64,000 bases of DNA from a bacterium (GCA_016703265.1 JADJCK010000009.1:186001-250000); one strand, 5' to 3'. Positions 17,614 to 29,881 are shown, counted from the stretch's first letter. A program made the numbers and translations. The notes: generated from the sequence alone by a model not told the origin.

Positions 17614-19401
17614 CTAGCCCGCCAGCGGCGTCAACGGCCAGAAGACCGGGATCAGCAGCGTCGCCAGCAGCCAGAAGAGCAGGTTGAGCGGCGTACCGAT
17701 GCGCAGGAAGTCCTTGAAGCGGTACTTGCCCACGCCGTAGATCATCGTGTTGGTCTGGTAGCCCACCGGCGTGGCGAAGCTGGCCGAGGCCGCGAACATG
17801 ACGGCCATCAACAGCGGCCGCGGGTCAACACCGAGGATCTGGCTGGCGCCGATGGCGATCGGCGCCATCAGCACGGCGGTGGCGTTGTTGGACATGAACG
17901 CGGTCAGAAGCGTCGTCACGAGGTAGAGGGCGGAGATGACCGCCGTCGGCCCCAGCGTGGAGGCTGTGCGGATCAGCATTTCCGAGAGGAACCGCGCAGC
18001 GCCCGAATTCTCCAGCGCCACGCCCAGCCCCAGGGTGCCGGCCAGCAGGAAGATCACTTTCCACTCGATGGCATGGTACGCCTCTTCGGCGTGCAGGCAG
18101 CCGGTGAGGACCAGCAGCGCCGCACCGGCCACCGCGCTGACCAGGACCGGCAGGATACTCGTCGAAGCCGTGATGACGACGGCGGCCACGATGACCGTCG
18201 CCAGCACCGCCTTCCCCTGCCGGAACTCCGGTTGGGCGACTTCGGTGATCATGACGAAGGCTTCGTGGTTGCGCAGGACGTCGAGATGGTCGCTGTCCAC
18301 CTCGATCAACAGCACGTCGCCGCCCAGGAGCGCGGTCCCTCCCAGCTTCTCGTGAAGCACGGTGCCGCGGTGACGCAGCGCGACCACGTTGGCCCCGTAG
18401 GTATTGCGGAAGTTCGCGGTCTTCAGGGTTTCGCCGACCAGCTCCGAACCGGGCGCCACCACCGCTTCGACCAGCAGCGTGGAGTCGCCTTCGATCGCAT
18501 CACCGTTTGCCCGGCTCGGCTTCAACCGGACGCCCTGGCGCTCGGCAAGCGACTTGATGCGATCGACGTCGCACATCACCCTCAGGACGTCCCCGGCCTG
18601 GAGAACCGTAAGGGCATGAGGCCTGAAGATCCGCTGGCCCTGGCGGTTGATCTCCAGCACTTCGACGGCTGTCTCCTTGACGAGGGGACTTTCGCCGAGT
18701 GGGATTCCGATCGAGACGGCGTCATCAAGCAACTCGATTTCGGTCATGTAGCGGCTCATGCCGTATTCCCGGGTCAATTCCTGCACGCGGCCCCGGCTGG
18801 GGATCCAGCGCATGGCCAGTACCATGTACACCGTACCCACCAGGAACATCACCAGCCCGAGCGGGGTGAACTCGAACATGCCGAACGGCGCAAAGCCGTG
18901 CCGCTCGGCCACGGAGCTGACCAGCAGGTTGGTGGAAGTCCCGATGAGCGTGCAGACACCGCCGAACATCGATGCGAACGACAGGGGCATCAGCAGCTTC
19001 GAGGGGCTGACGCGGATGGCCGCGGCCACCGACAGCATGATGGGCATGAAGATGGCGACGATCGGCGTATTGTTCATGAACGCCGACAGCAGGCCGACGC
19101 TGACCATCATCACGACCAGGCCGGCCCACAGGTTCCACGTGAACACGCGTGCCGACGCACGGCCCAGGACCGCGACGGCGCCGGTACGGGACAGTCCGGC
19201 CGAGATGACGAACATCGCGGCAACAGTCACCGTGGCCGGATTTGCGAAGCCCGCGACGCCCTCCTCGGGCGAGACCAGCCCGGTCAGGAGCAGGGCGCTC
19301 ATCAGGAGCATGGCGACAAGGTCGACCCGCAGCTTCTCGGTGACGAAGAGCGTCACCGTGGCCGCAAGCAGGGTCAGGACCATTGCCATGTCCAGGGTCA
19401 T
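17614..19401 (-). CDS. SLC13-type anion permease with two TrkA-C domains
   Basis: 595 residues. ATG 19401 follows GGAG and starts in the first membrane helix; a longer in-frame reading to 19506 is non-hydrophobic. About five helices precede a soluble insert at about residues 200-380, which contains two TrkA-C (RCK-C) modules with the pattern LVGETLKTANFRNTYGANV-x-A, and another six helices follow. The architecture (permease-RCK_C-RCK_C-permease) is that of the SLC13/DASS-related transporters often annotated for sulfate, citrate or other anions. SFASMFGGVCTLIGTSTNLLV is the family S-N-T hairpin. The second hairpin is AFMSNNATAVLMAPIA. Located in the inner membrane. The substrate is uncertain. 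Confidence 0.9.
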   Translation of the reverse strand: MTLDMAMVLTLLAATVTLFVTEKLRVDLVAMLLMSALLLTGLVSPEEGVAGFANPATVTVAAMFVISAGLSRTGAVAVLGRASARVFTWNLWAGLVVMMVSVGLLSAFMNNTPIVAIFMPIMLSVAAAIRVSPSKLLMPLSFASMFGGVCTLIGTSTNLLVSSVAERHGFAPFGMFEFTPLGLVMFLVGTVYMVLAMRWIPSRGRVQELTREYGMSRYMTEIELLDDAVSIGIPLGESPLVKETAVEVLEINRQGQRIFRPHALTVLQAGDVLRVMCDVDRIKSLAERQGVRLKPSRANGDAIEGDSTLLVEAVVAPGSELVGETLKTANFRNTYGANVVALRHRGTVLHEKLGGTALLGGDVLLIEVDSDHLDVLRNHEAFVMITEVAQPEFRQGKAVLATVIVAAVVITASTSILPVLVSAVAGAALLVLTGCLHAEEAYHAIEWKVIFLLAGTLGLGVALENSGAARFLSEMLIRTASTLGPTAVISALYLVTTLLTAFMSNNATAVLMAPIAIGASQILGVDPRPLLMAVMFAASASFATPVGYQTNTMIYGVGKYRFKDFLRIGTPLNLLFWLLATLLIPVFWPLTPLAG

Positions 19402-19678
19402 CGGGCGGGCTCCAGAGTAAGGGGATGATCGGGCCGAACCAGCTGTTGGGTCCCCGATAGGTCGGTTTTCAAAGCCGGACCTGCACAGTAAGCCATTCTC
19501 AACCAACGGCCATTCGGGACCTGTGTGTCCGCCATTCGTGAATTCGCCTGATCAAAGCGTATTCACGGGATCTCAAGGGCAGCCACCGGAGTTTCCTGCT
19601 CTTCTTCCCGACGGGCAGTTCCCCTTCGATCAGGCCGAGTCTATCATGTCCGGAACCAGACGAAAGGCCAGTTTGAAT

Positions 19679-20761
19679 ATGCGAGCATCGATTTCCACGG
19701 GACTGCTTTGCCTGGCCTTGGCGGCCATGTCCGCCAGCGGCTGTTCCCGGTCCGAAGGCGCGAAGGCCGGACCGGGCGGGGGCGCTCGAAGGTCCGGTGC
19801 CCCGGTGCCGGTCGCGGTCGTGCAGGCCATGCCGCGCGACCTGGCCCGCACCGTGACCGTGACCGGTCCGCTTGAACCACTGCGCCTTGTGTCGGTCAAC
19901 GCCCAGTCGGCGGGTATCCTGGAATCGGTGCTGGTCGAGGAGGGCGACCGCGTGCGGGCCGGACAGGTGCTGGCGCAGATCGACGCCCGTGAGACGACCG
20001 CCCAACTGGCCCGTGCCGAGGCAGTGCTGGCCAACGCCGAGACGGCGTTCCGTCGCGCCGAAAGCCTGCAGGCAGAGGATCTGGTTTCCGATTCCGAACT
20101 TGACGCCCTCCGGTCGTCGTTCGGCATCGCACGCGCGGACGTCGACCTATGGCGCACGAGGGTGGCGTTCAGCCGCATCACGGCACCGGTGTCGGGCACC
20201 ATTACGGTCAAGCGCGTCGAGCGAGGCAGTTCGGTGGCCACGAACGCGGCACTGTTCGCGATTGCCGATGATGCCGTCATGGTCGTGCGCGTCCAGGTCT
20301 CCGAATTGGACGTGGTTCACCTCGAGACGGGACGACAAGCCGACGTGCTGCTGGACGCCTATCCGGAGGCGCGGCTCAGCGGCCGCATCCGGCGCGTCTT
20401 CCCCAGCGCCGATCCGGCCAGCCGCCTGGTTCCGGTCGAGGTGGCCCTTGATCCGGTGCCCGCCGGCCTGGTCGTGCGTCCCGGCTTCCTGGCGCGCGTC
20501 GAGTTCGAGCTGGACACCCGCCTGGGTGTGCTAGCCGTCCCGGTGACGGCCGTCGGCGTCTCCGACGCCGGCTCGTTCGTCTACGTGGTCGAGGCCGATA
20601 CGGTCCGGCGGCGCGACGTGACCACGGGGCTGACGACCGCGGGCTGGATCGAGATCACCGACGGACTGCCGGAAGGCGCGCGCGTGGTCGGCTCGGGGCA
20701 CCTTAACCTGCGGCCGGGAACGGCCGTCCGCGTCAGCGATGCCGCCGCCGGGGGTGCCTGA
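19679..20761 (+). CDS. RND efflux periplasmic adaptor lipoprotein
   Basis: 360 residues from ATG 19679; an ATG at 19646 is in frame and would lengthen the leader by 11 residues. The lipobox is SASGC. A split biotinyl-lipoyl domain (AGILESVLVEEGDRVRAGQ and FSRITAPVSGTI) flanks a short alpha-hairpin, followed by the beta-barrel (VQVSELDVVHLETGR) and membrane-proximal domain. This is the membrane-fusion subunit of a tripartite pump. Its TGA overlaps the ATG of the permease (TGATG), so the two are coupled. No TolC-type channel gene is present in the window. Confidence 0.93.
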   Translation: MRASISTGLLCLALAAMSASGCSRSEGAKAGPGGGARRSGAPVPVAVVQAMPRDLARTVTVTGPLEPLRLVSVNAQSAGILESVLVEEGDRVRAGQVLAQIDARETTAQLARAEAVLANAETAFRRAESLQAEDLVSDSELDALRSSFGIARADVDLWRTRVAFSRITAPVSGTITVKRVERGSSVATNAALFAIADDAVMVVRVQVSELDVVHLETGRQADVLLDAYPEARLSGRIRRVFPSADPASRLVPVEVALDPVPAGLVVRPGFLARVEFELDTRLGVLAVPVTAVGVSDAGSFVYVVEADTVRRRDVTTGLTTAGWIEITDGLPEGARVVGSGHLNLRPGTAVRVSDAAAGGA

Positions 20762-23700
20762 TGAGCAGCCTGCCCGGACATTCCATCCGGCGGCCCATCG
20801 GCGTGCTGGCCGTCTCTTCGGTAGTCGTCGTGGTGGGCCTGTTCTACGCCGGACAGCTGCCGCTCGACCTGCTGCCCCAGATCATCTACCCGCAGGTGCG
20901 GGCCCAGGTCAGCTACCCTGGCGTGGCACCGGAGGTGCTGGAGGAGCAGGTCACCAAGATCCTCGAGCGGAACCTGGCCACGACCGAAGGCGTGACCGAA
21001 CTCGAGAGTACAACCACCGAGGGCAGCGCCGACCTCGACCTGCATTTCAACTACGGCACCGACATCAATTTCGCCCTGCAGGACGCGTCCAAGAACCTGG
21101 ACCGCGCCCGCTCGCGACTGCCGATCGACGCCGAAGCCCCTATTATCCGCAAGTTCGACCCGTCGCAGATCCCGGTGTTCGAGGTGGGCTTCAGCTCGCC
21201 GACGCGGGATCTGGTCGATCTGCGCAACTGGGTCGACCTGCGCCTGCAGCCCCAGTTGTTGTCCATTGAGGGAGTGGCCGCGATCGACGTGGCGGGTGGC
21301 CTCATCCGCGAGATCCGGGTGACCCTGGACCAGGAGCGCCTGCGTTCGTACGGCCTCACCATTTCGGACGTCCTGACGCACATCCGCGCCGAGAACCAGG
21401 ACATCGCCGTCGGCAACGTCACCTCGCCCAGCTTCGAGATCGTGGGCAAGACGGCCGGCAAGTTCCAGTCGGTGGATGACATCCGCGCCGTGCTGCTGCC
21501 CGTGCCGGGCAGCACATCACGCGTGCCCCTGCATGAAGTCGCCGAGATCACCGATACGCACCAGGAGCAGCGGCTGTGGGCGCGGCTGAACGGCGTGCCG
21601 GCGGTGAAGCTGTCGGTCCGCAAGCAGCCCGACGCGAACACCGTTGCTGTTGCCGAAGCTGTTGCCGCCCGTCTGGCCTCCCTGGACGAATCGCGCTTCG
21701 TGCCCGACGACATCCACTATGAAGTCGTGGCAGACCAGTCGTTCTTCATCCGCAACGCCATCTCGGGCGTGCGCGACGCGGCGCTGATCGGCGCGCTGCT
21801 GGCCATGGTCGCGGTGCTGCTGTTCCTGGGCAGCCTGCGCAAGACGGTCATCATCGGACTGGCCATCCCCCTGGCTGTCCTGGGTACGTTCGCCATGATG
21901 GGACTCGGGCGACTGACCCTGAACATCATGAGCCTGGGTGGCCTGGCGCTCGGTGTCGGACTTCTGGTCGACAACAGCATCGTGATGCTCGAGAACATCT
22001 TCCGCCACCGCCGGATGGGCATCGACGACCCGGAAGCCGCCGCCCACAGCGGCGGCGCCGAAGTGGAGTCGGCCATCGTCGCCTCCACGCTGACGAACCT
22101 GGCTGCCGTGGTGCCGTTCCTGCTGATCACCGGCCTGGCGGCCCTCATCTTCCGCGAACTGATCCTGACGATCTCGTTCGCGATCGTGGCGTCGCTCGGC
22201 GTGGCGCTCACGCTGGTGCCCATGCTGTCGGCACAGCTCGCGAAGATCCGCTTCACCAGTCATCTGGAGCACAATCCGGTCATCGTCGGCTTCGACCGCG
22301 GCCTGCAGCGGTTCACGGCCTGGTACCGCAATGTTTTGTCCGGGGCGCTGCGCGCGCGCTGGCTCGTCGTGGGCATCTCTTTCGCCACGCTACTGGCCGT
22401 CGCGCTGCTCATGCGCGGCGCCGGCAACGAGTTCCTGCCTACCGTCGACGACGGCAACGTCACCGTGCAGGTACGCATGCCGCCGGGCACGTCGCCCGAG
22501 CATACGAACGAGATAGTCGGCCGCATCGAGGAACTGGCGAAGGAGATGCCGCACGTGCAGCACGTCTTCACCACTGCGGGCGGTTTCCTGTTCGGCGGCG
22601 CCACGACCGCGCGCGGTGGTCGCGGTTCGCTGGCCATCCAGCTTTCCCCCGCCTCGTCGCGCCGCGACATGCCCGCCTCCGTGTGGGTGGCCCGGATGCA
22701 ACAGAAGATCGACCAGCTGGGCGTCCCCGGCGACCAGATCTTCGTGCGGCCGCCGCGGATCCGCGGCCTGCGCACCAACCTGGCGGACAGCGACGTGGCC
22801 GTTTCAGTGCAGGGTGACGACCTGGCCATGCTGCAGCGCCTTGGCGAGGAGGCGCAGCGGCGCCTGCGCGGCGTAGCCGGGCTGTCGCGCATCGAGCTTT
22901 CCACGGAAGAGGCCAGCCCCCAGCTCGGCATCGAGATCGACCGTCAGCGGGCGGCCGACCTGGGACTGGACGTGGCGCAGGTCGGGCAGACGGTTCGCAC
23001 GGCGCTGGACGGCACCGTCGTCAGCCGCTTCACCGACCGCAACAACGAGTACGACATCCGCGTGCGCCTGCCGCGCGAAACGCTCACGAGCCCGGAGCAA
23101 CTGGGCTCCATCGCCCTGTTCCCGGGTCGCCAACAACCGGTCTACCTGCGCGATATCGCCGACCTGAACCTCGGCACCGGCCCCACCACGATCCTGCGCG
23201 TGAACCAGAACCGGCAACTGCGGGTCACGGCCGATGTGGATGAGACCGCGACCAACATCGGCGAGGCCAGCCGCAACGCGCGTGCGGCCCTGGCCGACAT
23301 GGAGCTGCCCGAAGGCTACGCGCTCATCTTCGGCGGCGAGGAACAGGCCGCCCGAGAGAACCAGCGCAGCCTGATGATCGTCACCCTGCTGGCGGTGTTC
23401 CTGGTCTTCGTGGTCATGGCGGTGCAGTACGAGAGCGTGAGCGGTCCGCTCGTGATCATGGTTTCCATCCCGCTGGCGCTGATCGGGGTCGGCCTCACGT
23501 TATGGCTGACCGGCACGCCGCTCAGCGCGCCGGTGCTGCTGGGCGTGATCCTCCTGGCCGGCATCGTGGTCAACAACGCGATCCTGCTGGTACAGTACAT
23601 CAACGACGCGCGGCAGGACCGCGGACTTCCGCTGCACGAAGCGGCGCTGGCCGCCGGTTCGGCGCGACTGCGCCCCATTCTCATGACGACGCTGACCACC

Positions 23701-23889
23701 GTCTTCGGCATGCTGCCGCTGGCGCTGGGACTGGGCGAAGGCTCGGAGTTGATGCAACCCCTGGCGATCACCGTGGTGGGCGGCCTGACGGTCTCGACGC
23801 TGCTGACGCTGCTGGTGGTGCCATGTGTCTACCTGATCGTCGATGCGACGTCCGTGCGACTGCGTCGCTTCCTGACCGGCGCTGTGTGA
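20761..23889 (+). CDS. RND-superfamily efflux permease (AcrB/HAE-1-like)
   Basis: 1042 residues, standard RND length, with twelve expected helices and two large periplasmic loops. The start overlaps the adaptor stop. Family signatures include SYPGVAPEVLEEQVTK near the N-terminus, GLLVDNSIVMLENIFRH in TM4 (proton-relay Asp) and GVILLAGIVVNNAILLVQYI in the second half. The first porter loop holds residues typical of drug exporters, and the HAE-1/MexB-like branch fits better than heavy-metal CusA because no Met-rich relay is seen. It exports lipophilic or toxic compounds using proton motive force. A MOSC gene starts 7 bp downstream. Confidence 0.94.
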   Translation: MSSLPGHSIRRPIGVLAVSSVVVVVGLFYAGQLPLDLLPQIIYPQVRAQVSYPGVAPEVLEEQVTKILERNLATTEGVTELESTTTEGSADLDLHFNYGTDINFALQDASKNLDRARSRLPIDAEAPIIRKFDPSQIPVFEVGFSSPTRDLVDLRNWVDLRLQPQLLSIEGVAAIDVAGGLIREIRVTLDQERLRSYGLTISDVLTHIRAENQDIAVGNVTSPSFEIVGKTAGKFQSVDDIRAVLLPVPGSTSRVPLHEVAEITDTHQEQRLWARLNGVPAVKLSVRKQPDANTVAVAEAVAARLASLDESRFVPDDIHYEVVADQSFFIRNAISGVRDAALIGALLAMVAVLLFLGSLRKTVIIGLAIPLAVLGTFAMMGLGRLTLNIMSLGGLALGVGLLVDNSIVMLENIFRHRRMGIDDPEAAAHSGGAEVESAIVASTLTNLAAVVPFLLITGLAALIFRELILTISFAIVASLGVALTLVPMLSAQLAKIRFTSHLEHNPVIVGFDRGLQRFTAWYRNVLSGALRARWLVVGISFATLLAVALLMRGAGNEFLPTVDDGNVTVQVRMPPGTSPEHTNEIVGRIEELAKEMPHVQHVFTTAGGFLFGGATTARGGRGSLAIQLSPASSRRDMPASVWVARMQQKIDQLGVPGDQIFVRPPRIRGLRTNLADSDVAVSVQGDDLAMLQRLGEEAQRRLRGVAGLSRIELSTEEASPQLGIEIDRQRAADLGLDVAQVGQTVRTALDGTVVSRFTDRNNEYDIRVRLPRETLTSPEQLGSIALFPGRQQPVYLRDIADLNLGTGPTTILRVNQNRQLRVTADVDETATNIGEASRNARAALADMELPEGYALIFGGEEQAARENQRSLMIVTLLAVFLVFVVMAVQYESVSGPLVIMVSIPLALIGVGLTLWLTGTPLSAPVLLGVILLAGIVVNNAILLVQYINDARQDRGLPLHEAALAAGSARLRPILMTTLTTVFGMLPLALGLGEGSELMQPLAITVVGGLTVSTLLTLLVVPCVYLIVDATSVRLRRFLTGAV

Positions 23890-23896
23890 CAAGGAG

Positions 23897-24631
23897 ATGA
23901 GCGTGGAGATCGGACACGTAGAGGCGATCTACCGGTATCCCGTGAAATCGATGGGCGGCGAGACTCTCGATGCCGCCCATCTGGGGTGGTAAGGCTTCAG
24001 TGGTGACAGGCGCCTGGCATTCCGGCGCATTGAGGACCGCAGCGACTTCCCCTGGCTGTCAGCCAGCAGACTGCCCGAGCTGTTGCTGTATTCTCCGTAT
24101 CGACACGAGGACAACGCCCAGGACGATCTCCCGACGCACGTTCGCACGCCCGATGGCGAAGTGTTGCCTGTTTTCGGGGATGAACTGGCCGCGGAGGTCG
24201 GCAACCGCTGTGGGACACCCGTGCAGATGATGAAGATGAAGCACGGCATCTTCGATGAAGCGAGCGTCTCCGTGATCGCGTCTGCAACGGTGCGCGAGAT
24301 CGGTCGCCTTGCCGGACACAGCCTCGACACCCGACGTTTTCGCCCGAATCTGGTGGTTCACTTGCCGAGTCCGGTCCCCTTCCAGGAGGATGCCTGGCTG
24401 GGCGGCGTGCTTTCATTCGGCGAAGGCGATGACGCCGCCGCCATCAGTGTCACGATGCGCGATCTTCGCTGTTCGATGGTGAACCTTGATCCCGACTCGG
24501 CAGGTCGCGATCCGGAAGTGATGAAGGCCATCGTACGGATAAACCAGAACAACGCAGGAATCTATGGCACGGTCATCCGCACCGGACGGCTGACTGTCGG
24601 ACAGTCCATATTCCTGCATGCGGGGCGCTGA
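23897..24631 (+). pseudogene. MOSC-domain protein interrupted by an in-frame TAA at codon 32
   Basis: The ATG at 23897 has an ideal AAGGAG just upstream and starts 7 bp after the efflux permease. Residues 1-31 (IGHVEAIYRYPVKSMGGE...) are the MOSC N-terminal barrel. Codon 32 is TAA (23990-23992), and the same frame then continues GFSGDRRLAFRRIEDRSDFP without a gap to a natural stop at 24631. Relatives have W/L-x-G-x-x-GDRR here, so the TAA sits where an aromatic residue, probably Tyr (TAC or TAT), is expected. The remainder includes RFRPNLVV and the MOSC core. This is either a nonsense mutation or a one-base read error. MOSC proteins handle molybdenum-cofactor sulfur transfer or related N-oxide detoxification. 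Confidence 0.82.
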
Positions 24632-24639
24632 CGCTGCCG

Positions 24640-24947
24640 GCGCCAGCGCGCGTCGACACCATCCCGTGTTCGCGCAGGATAGCCCGGGATGTTCATTCCC
24701 GGGACAATGTTCCTGTCGCAGTAGTCGGCGGCCAGTAACCGTTCATCGTCGAAGATGAAATCATCGATGTAGTACTCGTTGATCCCGTTCGGCCCCTTGA
24801 TGGCTGCGTGCACGTGAGCGGGAAAGTCCTGCGGCGGATACGTGCCCGGCCGCACGGTGTAGATCCGGTACCGGCCGTTTTCCGCCGAAAGACATCCGTG
24901 CGTCAGCGGCTGGATACCGCTCGCGACAGGCCGCCTTGATGACTGAT
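24640..24947 (-). pseudogene. Relic of an intradiol ring-cleavage dioxygenase
   Basis: A minus-strand frame without a start codon encodes LTHGCLSAENGRYRIYTVRP, PPQDFPAHVHAAIKG and YIDDFIFDDERLLAADYC, which match the C-terminal half of the protocatechuate 3,4-dioxygenase / intradiol family (the x-x-PAH-x-H segment contributes iron ligands). Upstream the frame meets a TGA just inside the end of the sigma factor gene, and the N-terminal half of the enzyme is missing. Downstream it runs into the opposite-strand MOSC gene. It is therefore a fragment truncated at both ends. Full enzymes open catechol-type rings using Fe(III). Confidence 0.65.
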
Positions 24948-24962
24948 CGAAAGATCACTTGG

Positions 24963-25612
24963 TCATTCCTTTAGGAAGAAGGCAGCAAAGGGGGAGATAC
25001 ACCGAATCCGCCGGCGCGGTTCCCGAACGTCCCCGGGATCACGCAGGCCGGCCCCCTCCAGTTCCCGCTGCAGCCAGGCTCGGGCCAGCGCCCAGTCGCG
25101 CTTGACGGTGGCGGGGCCGATGCCGAGCGCCACCGCGGTCTCCTCAACGTCCAGACCGGCGAAGTATCGGCACTCGACGACGCGCGCGGCGCGTGGATCG
25201 AAGTCAACCAGGCGGACCAGCAGGGCGTCGAGACTGAGGATGAAGTCATCGTCATCGGCGGCAGGCGCGGCCACATCCAGACCTTGGGTCAGGGCCAGGC
25301 GCGGTGCGTCGCCCCCGCGCTTGAGTCGCTTGCGGTCCCGGGCGTGATTGACCAGGATGCGGCGCATGGCCAATGACGCCACGCCCAGGAACTGGCCGCG
25401 TCCCTGCCAGTGGATCCGGGTCTGGTCCACCAGCTTCAGGTAAGCCTCGTGCACGAGCGCTGTCGGCGTCAGGGTGTGACCGGGCCGCTCGCGGACCAGG
25501 TGGCGGCGGGCGAGGTCCTGCAGTTCGTCATAGATCAGGGGCAGCGCCTGATCGAGAGCGCCCGGATCGCCCGCCTCGGCCGAGAGCAGCAACGACGTGA
25601 GGTCGTTTCGGT

Positions 25613-25616
<4 letters not shown>
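24963..25616 (-). CDS. ECF-type RNA polymerase sigma factor (TIGR02999-like)
   Basis: 217 residues. The ATG at 25616 overlaps the kinase stop (ATGA). Region 2 reads ELQDLARRHLVRERPGHTL...ALVHEAYLKLVDQTRIHWQGRGQFLGVASLAMRRILVNHARDR in outline, characteristic of the ECF subgroup linked to Ser/Thr kinases. Region 4 has the helix-turn-helix RYFAGLDVEETAVALGIGPATVKRDWALARAWLQREL. The last 25 residues (DPGDVREPRRR...) are beyond the usual end and may be read-through into altered sequence next to the dioxygenase relic. No anti-sigma factor gene is seen; control is probably through the coupled kinase. Confidence 0.92.
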
Positions 25617-27946
<2,330 letters not shown>

Positions 27947-28129
27947 GCCAACTCCTCGAGGGCTGAAGCCTCGCCCGCTACGGGGCCGGCCCATTGTACC
28001 GCCGCGAGAGCCTCCCACCAAGTCCTGCGCGACTATTATGATCCGCTTTCCCCGCCGATGGTGCGTTACCCCGTGAGGAGACACAAATAGTTCCAGCCAC
28101 CCGGCACGGGCCGGAGGGGAGTGCAGACC

Positions 28130-28744
28130 ATGGGAACCAGGCCGCATCGAAGCCGGATCATCACCCTGATGGGGGCGGCATTGGCGCTCACCTTCGCCGT
28201 TGTCGTGGGACCGGCCGGCGCAGTGACGTTCGAGACTTCTGTCGTCATCTCGTCCGATGGCGTTGCCGCCGACGACTTCGGCTGGGACGTGGCGATGGAA
28301 GGCACGACGCTGGCGGTCGGCGCCCCGTTCGCGGACATCGGCGGCAACTCGGGTCAGGGCGCCGTCTACATCTTCGAACTGGTGGGCGGCGTGTGGTCCC
28401 AGGTCCAGAAACTGACGGCGTCCGACGGCACGGAGTTCGACCTGCTGGGCTGGTCGGTGGCAATCTCCGGCGACCGCCTCGTGGCCGGCGCCGCCGAAGC
28501 CAACATCGGCGTCAACAATGCCCAGGGCGCCGCCTACATCTTCGAGCGCACGGGAGGCGTGTGGTCCGAGGTGCACAAGCTGTTCGAACCGACGTCCATC
28601 CAGAACGTGGCCGAGTACGGTCATGAAGTCGACGTGGACGGCGACCGGATCGTCGTGGGCGCTCCTCGGCCGGCAGTGCCCAGCACGGCGCGGCCTACGT
28701 CTACGATCGCGACGAAGGCGGACCGGGCGCCTGGGGTCTGGTGA
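28130..28744 (+). CDS. FG-GAP-like propeller secreted protein, N-terminal part of a frameshifted gene
   Basis: ATG 28130 follows GGAGGGGAG and begins a signal peptide (to about residue 32). The frame encodes FG-GAP-type repeats: FGWDVAMEGTTLAVGAPFAD, GQGAVYIFE, LLGWSVAISGDRLVAGAAEA and YGHEVDVDGDRIVVGAP. Near 28664-28666 the frame is lost. The +2 frame at once continues the repeat (SAGSAQHGAAYVYDRDEGG), so one C is apparently missing at CTCCTCGG. The last 26 residues before the stop at 28744 are artefactual. The complete gene would span 28130-29691 with about 520 residues. Confidence 0.8.
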   Translation: MGTRPHRSRIITLMGAALALTFAVVVGPAGAVTFETSVVISSDGVAADDFGWDVAMEGTTLAVGAPFADIGGNSGQGAVYIFELVGGVWSQVQKLTASDGTEFDLLGWSVAISGDRLVAGAAEANIGVNNAQGAAYIFERTGGVWSEVHKLFEPTSIQNVAEYGHEVDVDGDRIVVGAPRPAVPSTARPTSTIATKADRAPGVW

Positions 28745-29691
28745 CCGAACTGGTCGACGACATCTTCGACACCAACGCGAACTTCGGCTACGACGTGGCA
28801 CTGGACGGGGACCTGCTCGTTGTCGGCGCCCAGTTGCTGGATCGCGTGTCCGGCACCTACCAGAACGAGGGCGGCGCCTACGTCTTCCGCCGCAATGCAT
28901 CCAACGTCTGGAACCAGGCGGGCAAGCTGTTCCGCGTCGGCGCGCAGGACAACGAGCGCGCGGGCAGCTCGGTGGCCATCGAAGGCACGCGCATTATCGT
29001 CGGCGCTACCAGCGTGGACGGCGCGGGACTGGCACGCGGCGCGGCATACGTGTTCGAGAACCCGACGCAGGCGAACAACGGCTGGTCGCAGGTGGCCGAG
29101 TTGACGGCGAGCGACGCCGCCGATTCCGACAGCTTCGGCACAGCTGTATCCCTCCTGGGTGGCAGCGTCTGGGTCGGAGCCCAGGGCCACAACGCATCGG
29201 CGGGACAGATGTACCGCTACGATGTCGATCAGGGCGGCATCGCCGCCTGGGGCGAGACCGAGGTCTACGCACACAGTGCGCCGGCCACCAACCAGTGGCT
29301 TGGCTCTTCCATTGCCGCGACCACCGAGCATGTTGCCGTCGGTGCTTTCGGCATCGGTGGCAAGGGTGCGGTGCTGGTCTATCCCGCTCCGGGCGGCGGC
29401 GCCAGCGCGGTTGGTGGCCACGTGCCCGGAGCCGCGGGCCCTGTATCGGCCCATCCGAATCCGTTCAACCCGGCCACCACGCTGGCCTTCAGTCTCGAGA
29501 GCCGCAGCGAGGTCGAAGTGCTGATCCATGATCTGCGCGGAGCGCTCGTGGCGAGCCTGTTCCGTGGCACACTGGACGCAGGCGCGCACGCCCTGACCTG
29601 GCGCGCGGACGCGATGCCGTCGGGTCTCTACCTGGCCACGGTGCGGACGGGAATGACGATGCGGACTACGCAGATCACGCTGATGAAATGA
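28666..29691 (+). CDS. FG-GAP-like propeller secreted protein, C-terminal part with PNPFNP tail
   Basis: This is the continuation of the gene that starts at 28130, in another frame. Standing alone it would need the GTG at 28741. It carries at least three further repeats (FGYDVALDGDLLVVGAQ, AGSSVAIEGTRIIVGAT, FGTAVSLLGGSVWVGAQ), each followed by G-x-A-Y-V-F, then a FlgD-like tail with HPNPFNPAT, VEVLIHDLRG and a terminal TQITLMK. These features place the whole protein in the sorting class shared by five genes of the window. Related FG-GAP propellers are often surface adhesins; ligand unknown. Confidence 0.82.
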   Translation, partial: SAGSAQHGAAYVYDRDEGGPGAWGLVTELVDDIFDTNANFGYDVALDGDLLVVGAQLLDRVSGTYQNEGGAYVFRRNASNVWNQAGKLFRVGAQDNERAGSSVAIEGTRIIVGATSVDGAGLARGAAYVFENPTQANNGWSQVAELTASDAADSDSFGTAVSLLGGSVWVGAQGHNASAGQMYRYDVDQGGIAAWGETEVYAHSAPATNQWLGSSIAATTEHVAVGAFGIGGKGAVLVYPAPGGGASAVGGHVPGAAGPVSAHPNPFNPATTLAFSLESRSEVEVLIHDLRGALVASLFRGTLDAGAHALTWRADAMPSGLYLATVRTGMTMRTTQITLMK

Positions 29692-29724
29692 GATGGGGGA
29701 CATTAGCGGCATGACCGTCGATTT

Positions 29725-29756
29725 TCGCGAGAATTGCGCCGGCGCATCTCTCGCGA
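29725..29756. repeat. Palindrome copy 1, nested in a longer inverted repeat
   Basis: Core TTGCGCCGGCGCA at 29734-29746, flanked by TCGCGAGA and TCTCGCGA. It lies in the gap before the lipoprotein gene at 30016 and is one of six intergenic copies. Confidence 0.6.
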
Positions 29757-29881
29757 GTGCACCCGTGCCACATAATTCCATTCGCAGGCAGCGACGGCGG
29801 CCGTGCCGTGCCGAGCGGCGCCTGCTTCTGCCGCCTGGTGCAGGATGGAGCGGACGCCTGCCCGGCGCCCAGGCTCCAGGT

